Positions 32,498 through 32,499 of a stretch of 32,499 nt of DNA are shown here, piece after piece. The stretch is from NCBI GenBank assembly GCA_964632755.1, contig CAZWDT010000033.1, positions 1 to 32,499 of the forward strand, in the 5' to 3' direction. The notes under the pieces were generated by a model. That model was not told the origin of the DNA and searched no databases. It saw nothing but the letters and a program-made list of their open reading frames with translations. This DNA comes from JAFGMR01 sp964632755. GTDB taxonomy: Archaea > Halobacteriota > Methanosarcinia > Methanotrichales > Methanotrichaceae. Numbering within the stretch: the stretch's first letter is position 1; each line of letters begins with the position of its first letter. The translations under genes were made by a program, and so were the position numbers.

Positions 32498-32499
32498 GT

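Larger units (their letters stand above)
32053..32499. other. Right-edge non-coding region
   Basis: No convincing gene. A very AT-rich block (32100-32182) holds TATA-like boxes in both directions. A 61-codon frame at 32184-32369 begins eight bases after such a box but has no recognisable features. The rest carries a long-range inverted repeat (32358-32369 and 32436-32447), a palindrome ATTCTTAGAAGAAT (32413-32426) and a stacked stem-loop at the very end (32460-32497). Confidence 0.5.

Overview
The window most likely comes from a methanogenic euryarchaeon of the Methanothrix/Methanosaeta type. This is inferred from gene content and not proven by a marker gene. Supporting signs are a stand-alone GMP synthase ATP-pyrophosphatase subunit (the split archaeal form), TATA-box promoters placed 25-40 bases before starts, GGAG-type ribosome binding sites mixed with leaderless starts, a DUF1616-like membrane protein, many secreted Asn-glycosylation-rich proteins, and CobN plus a fused ChlI-ChlD chelatase subunit in one region. 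No rRNA, tRNA, insertion sequence or CRISPR array was seen. A run of 100 N at 26949-27048 marks an assembly gap.

Left part (1-7309): a TPR-like gene cut by the window edge, hisA and hisB in tandem, guaA convergent to them, a CPBP membrane protease divergent from a secreted protein, a DUF1616-like membrane protein, and a coiled-coil winged-helix regulator whose promoter carries two palindromes. The hisB product lacks the first metal-binding HHxxE motif of its family.

Middle part (7310-20853): a secreted protein with a C-terminal four-cysteine signature; a FecBCD/BtuFCD-type importer (binding protein, permease, ATPase); a second binding protein; a decayed remnant of a cobN gene; a Gate-domain membrane protein; a 1573-residue secreted Gly/Ala-rich protein built of about 13 repeats of 63-69 residues; and a second secreted protein with the same four-cysteine signature.

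Right part (20854-32499): intact cobN, two binding proteins with N-terminal dockerin/EF-hand modules (one broken by the assembly gap), an ABC-2 permease on the plus strand, and on the minus strand an apparent operon of fused ChlI-ChlD chelatase subunit, ABC ATPase and a second ABC-2 permease paralogous to the first.

Reading the region from about 8.9 to 32.1 kb together, I infer a metal-tetrapyrrole (corrinoid-like) or metallophore handling island. It has four related surface binding proteins with one importer, a large-type chelatase and its AAA/VWA partner, an ABC-2 exporter pair and a Gate-type membrane protein. Known anaerobic B12 synthesis in archaea inserts cobalt early with a small chelatase, so the role of this CobN/ChlID pair is an open question.
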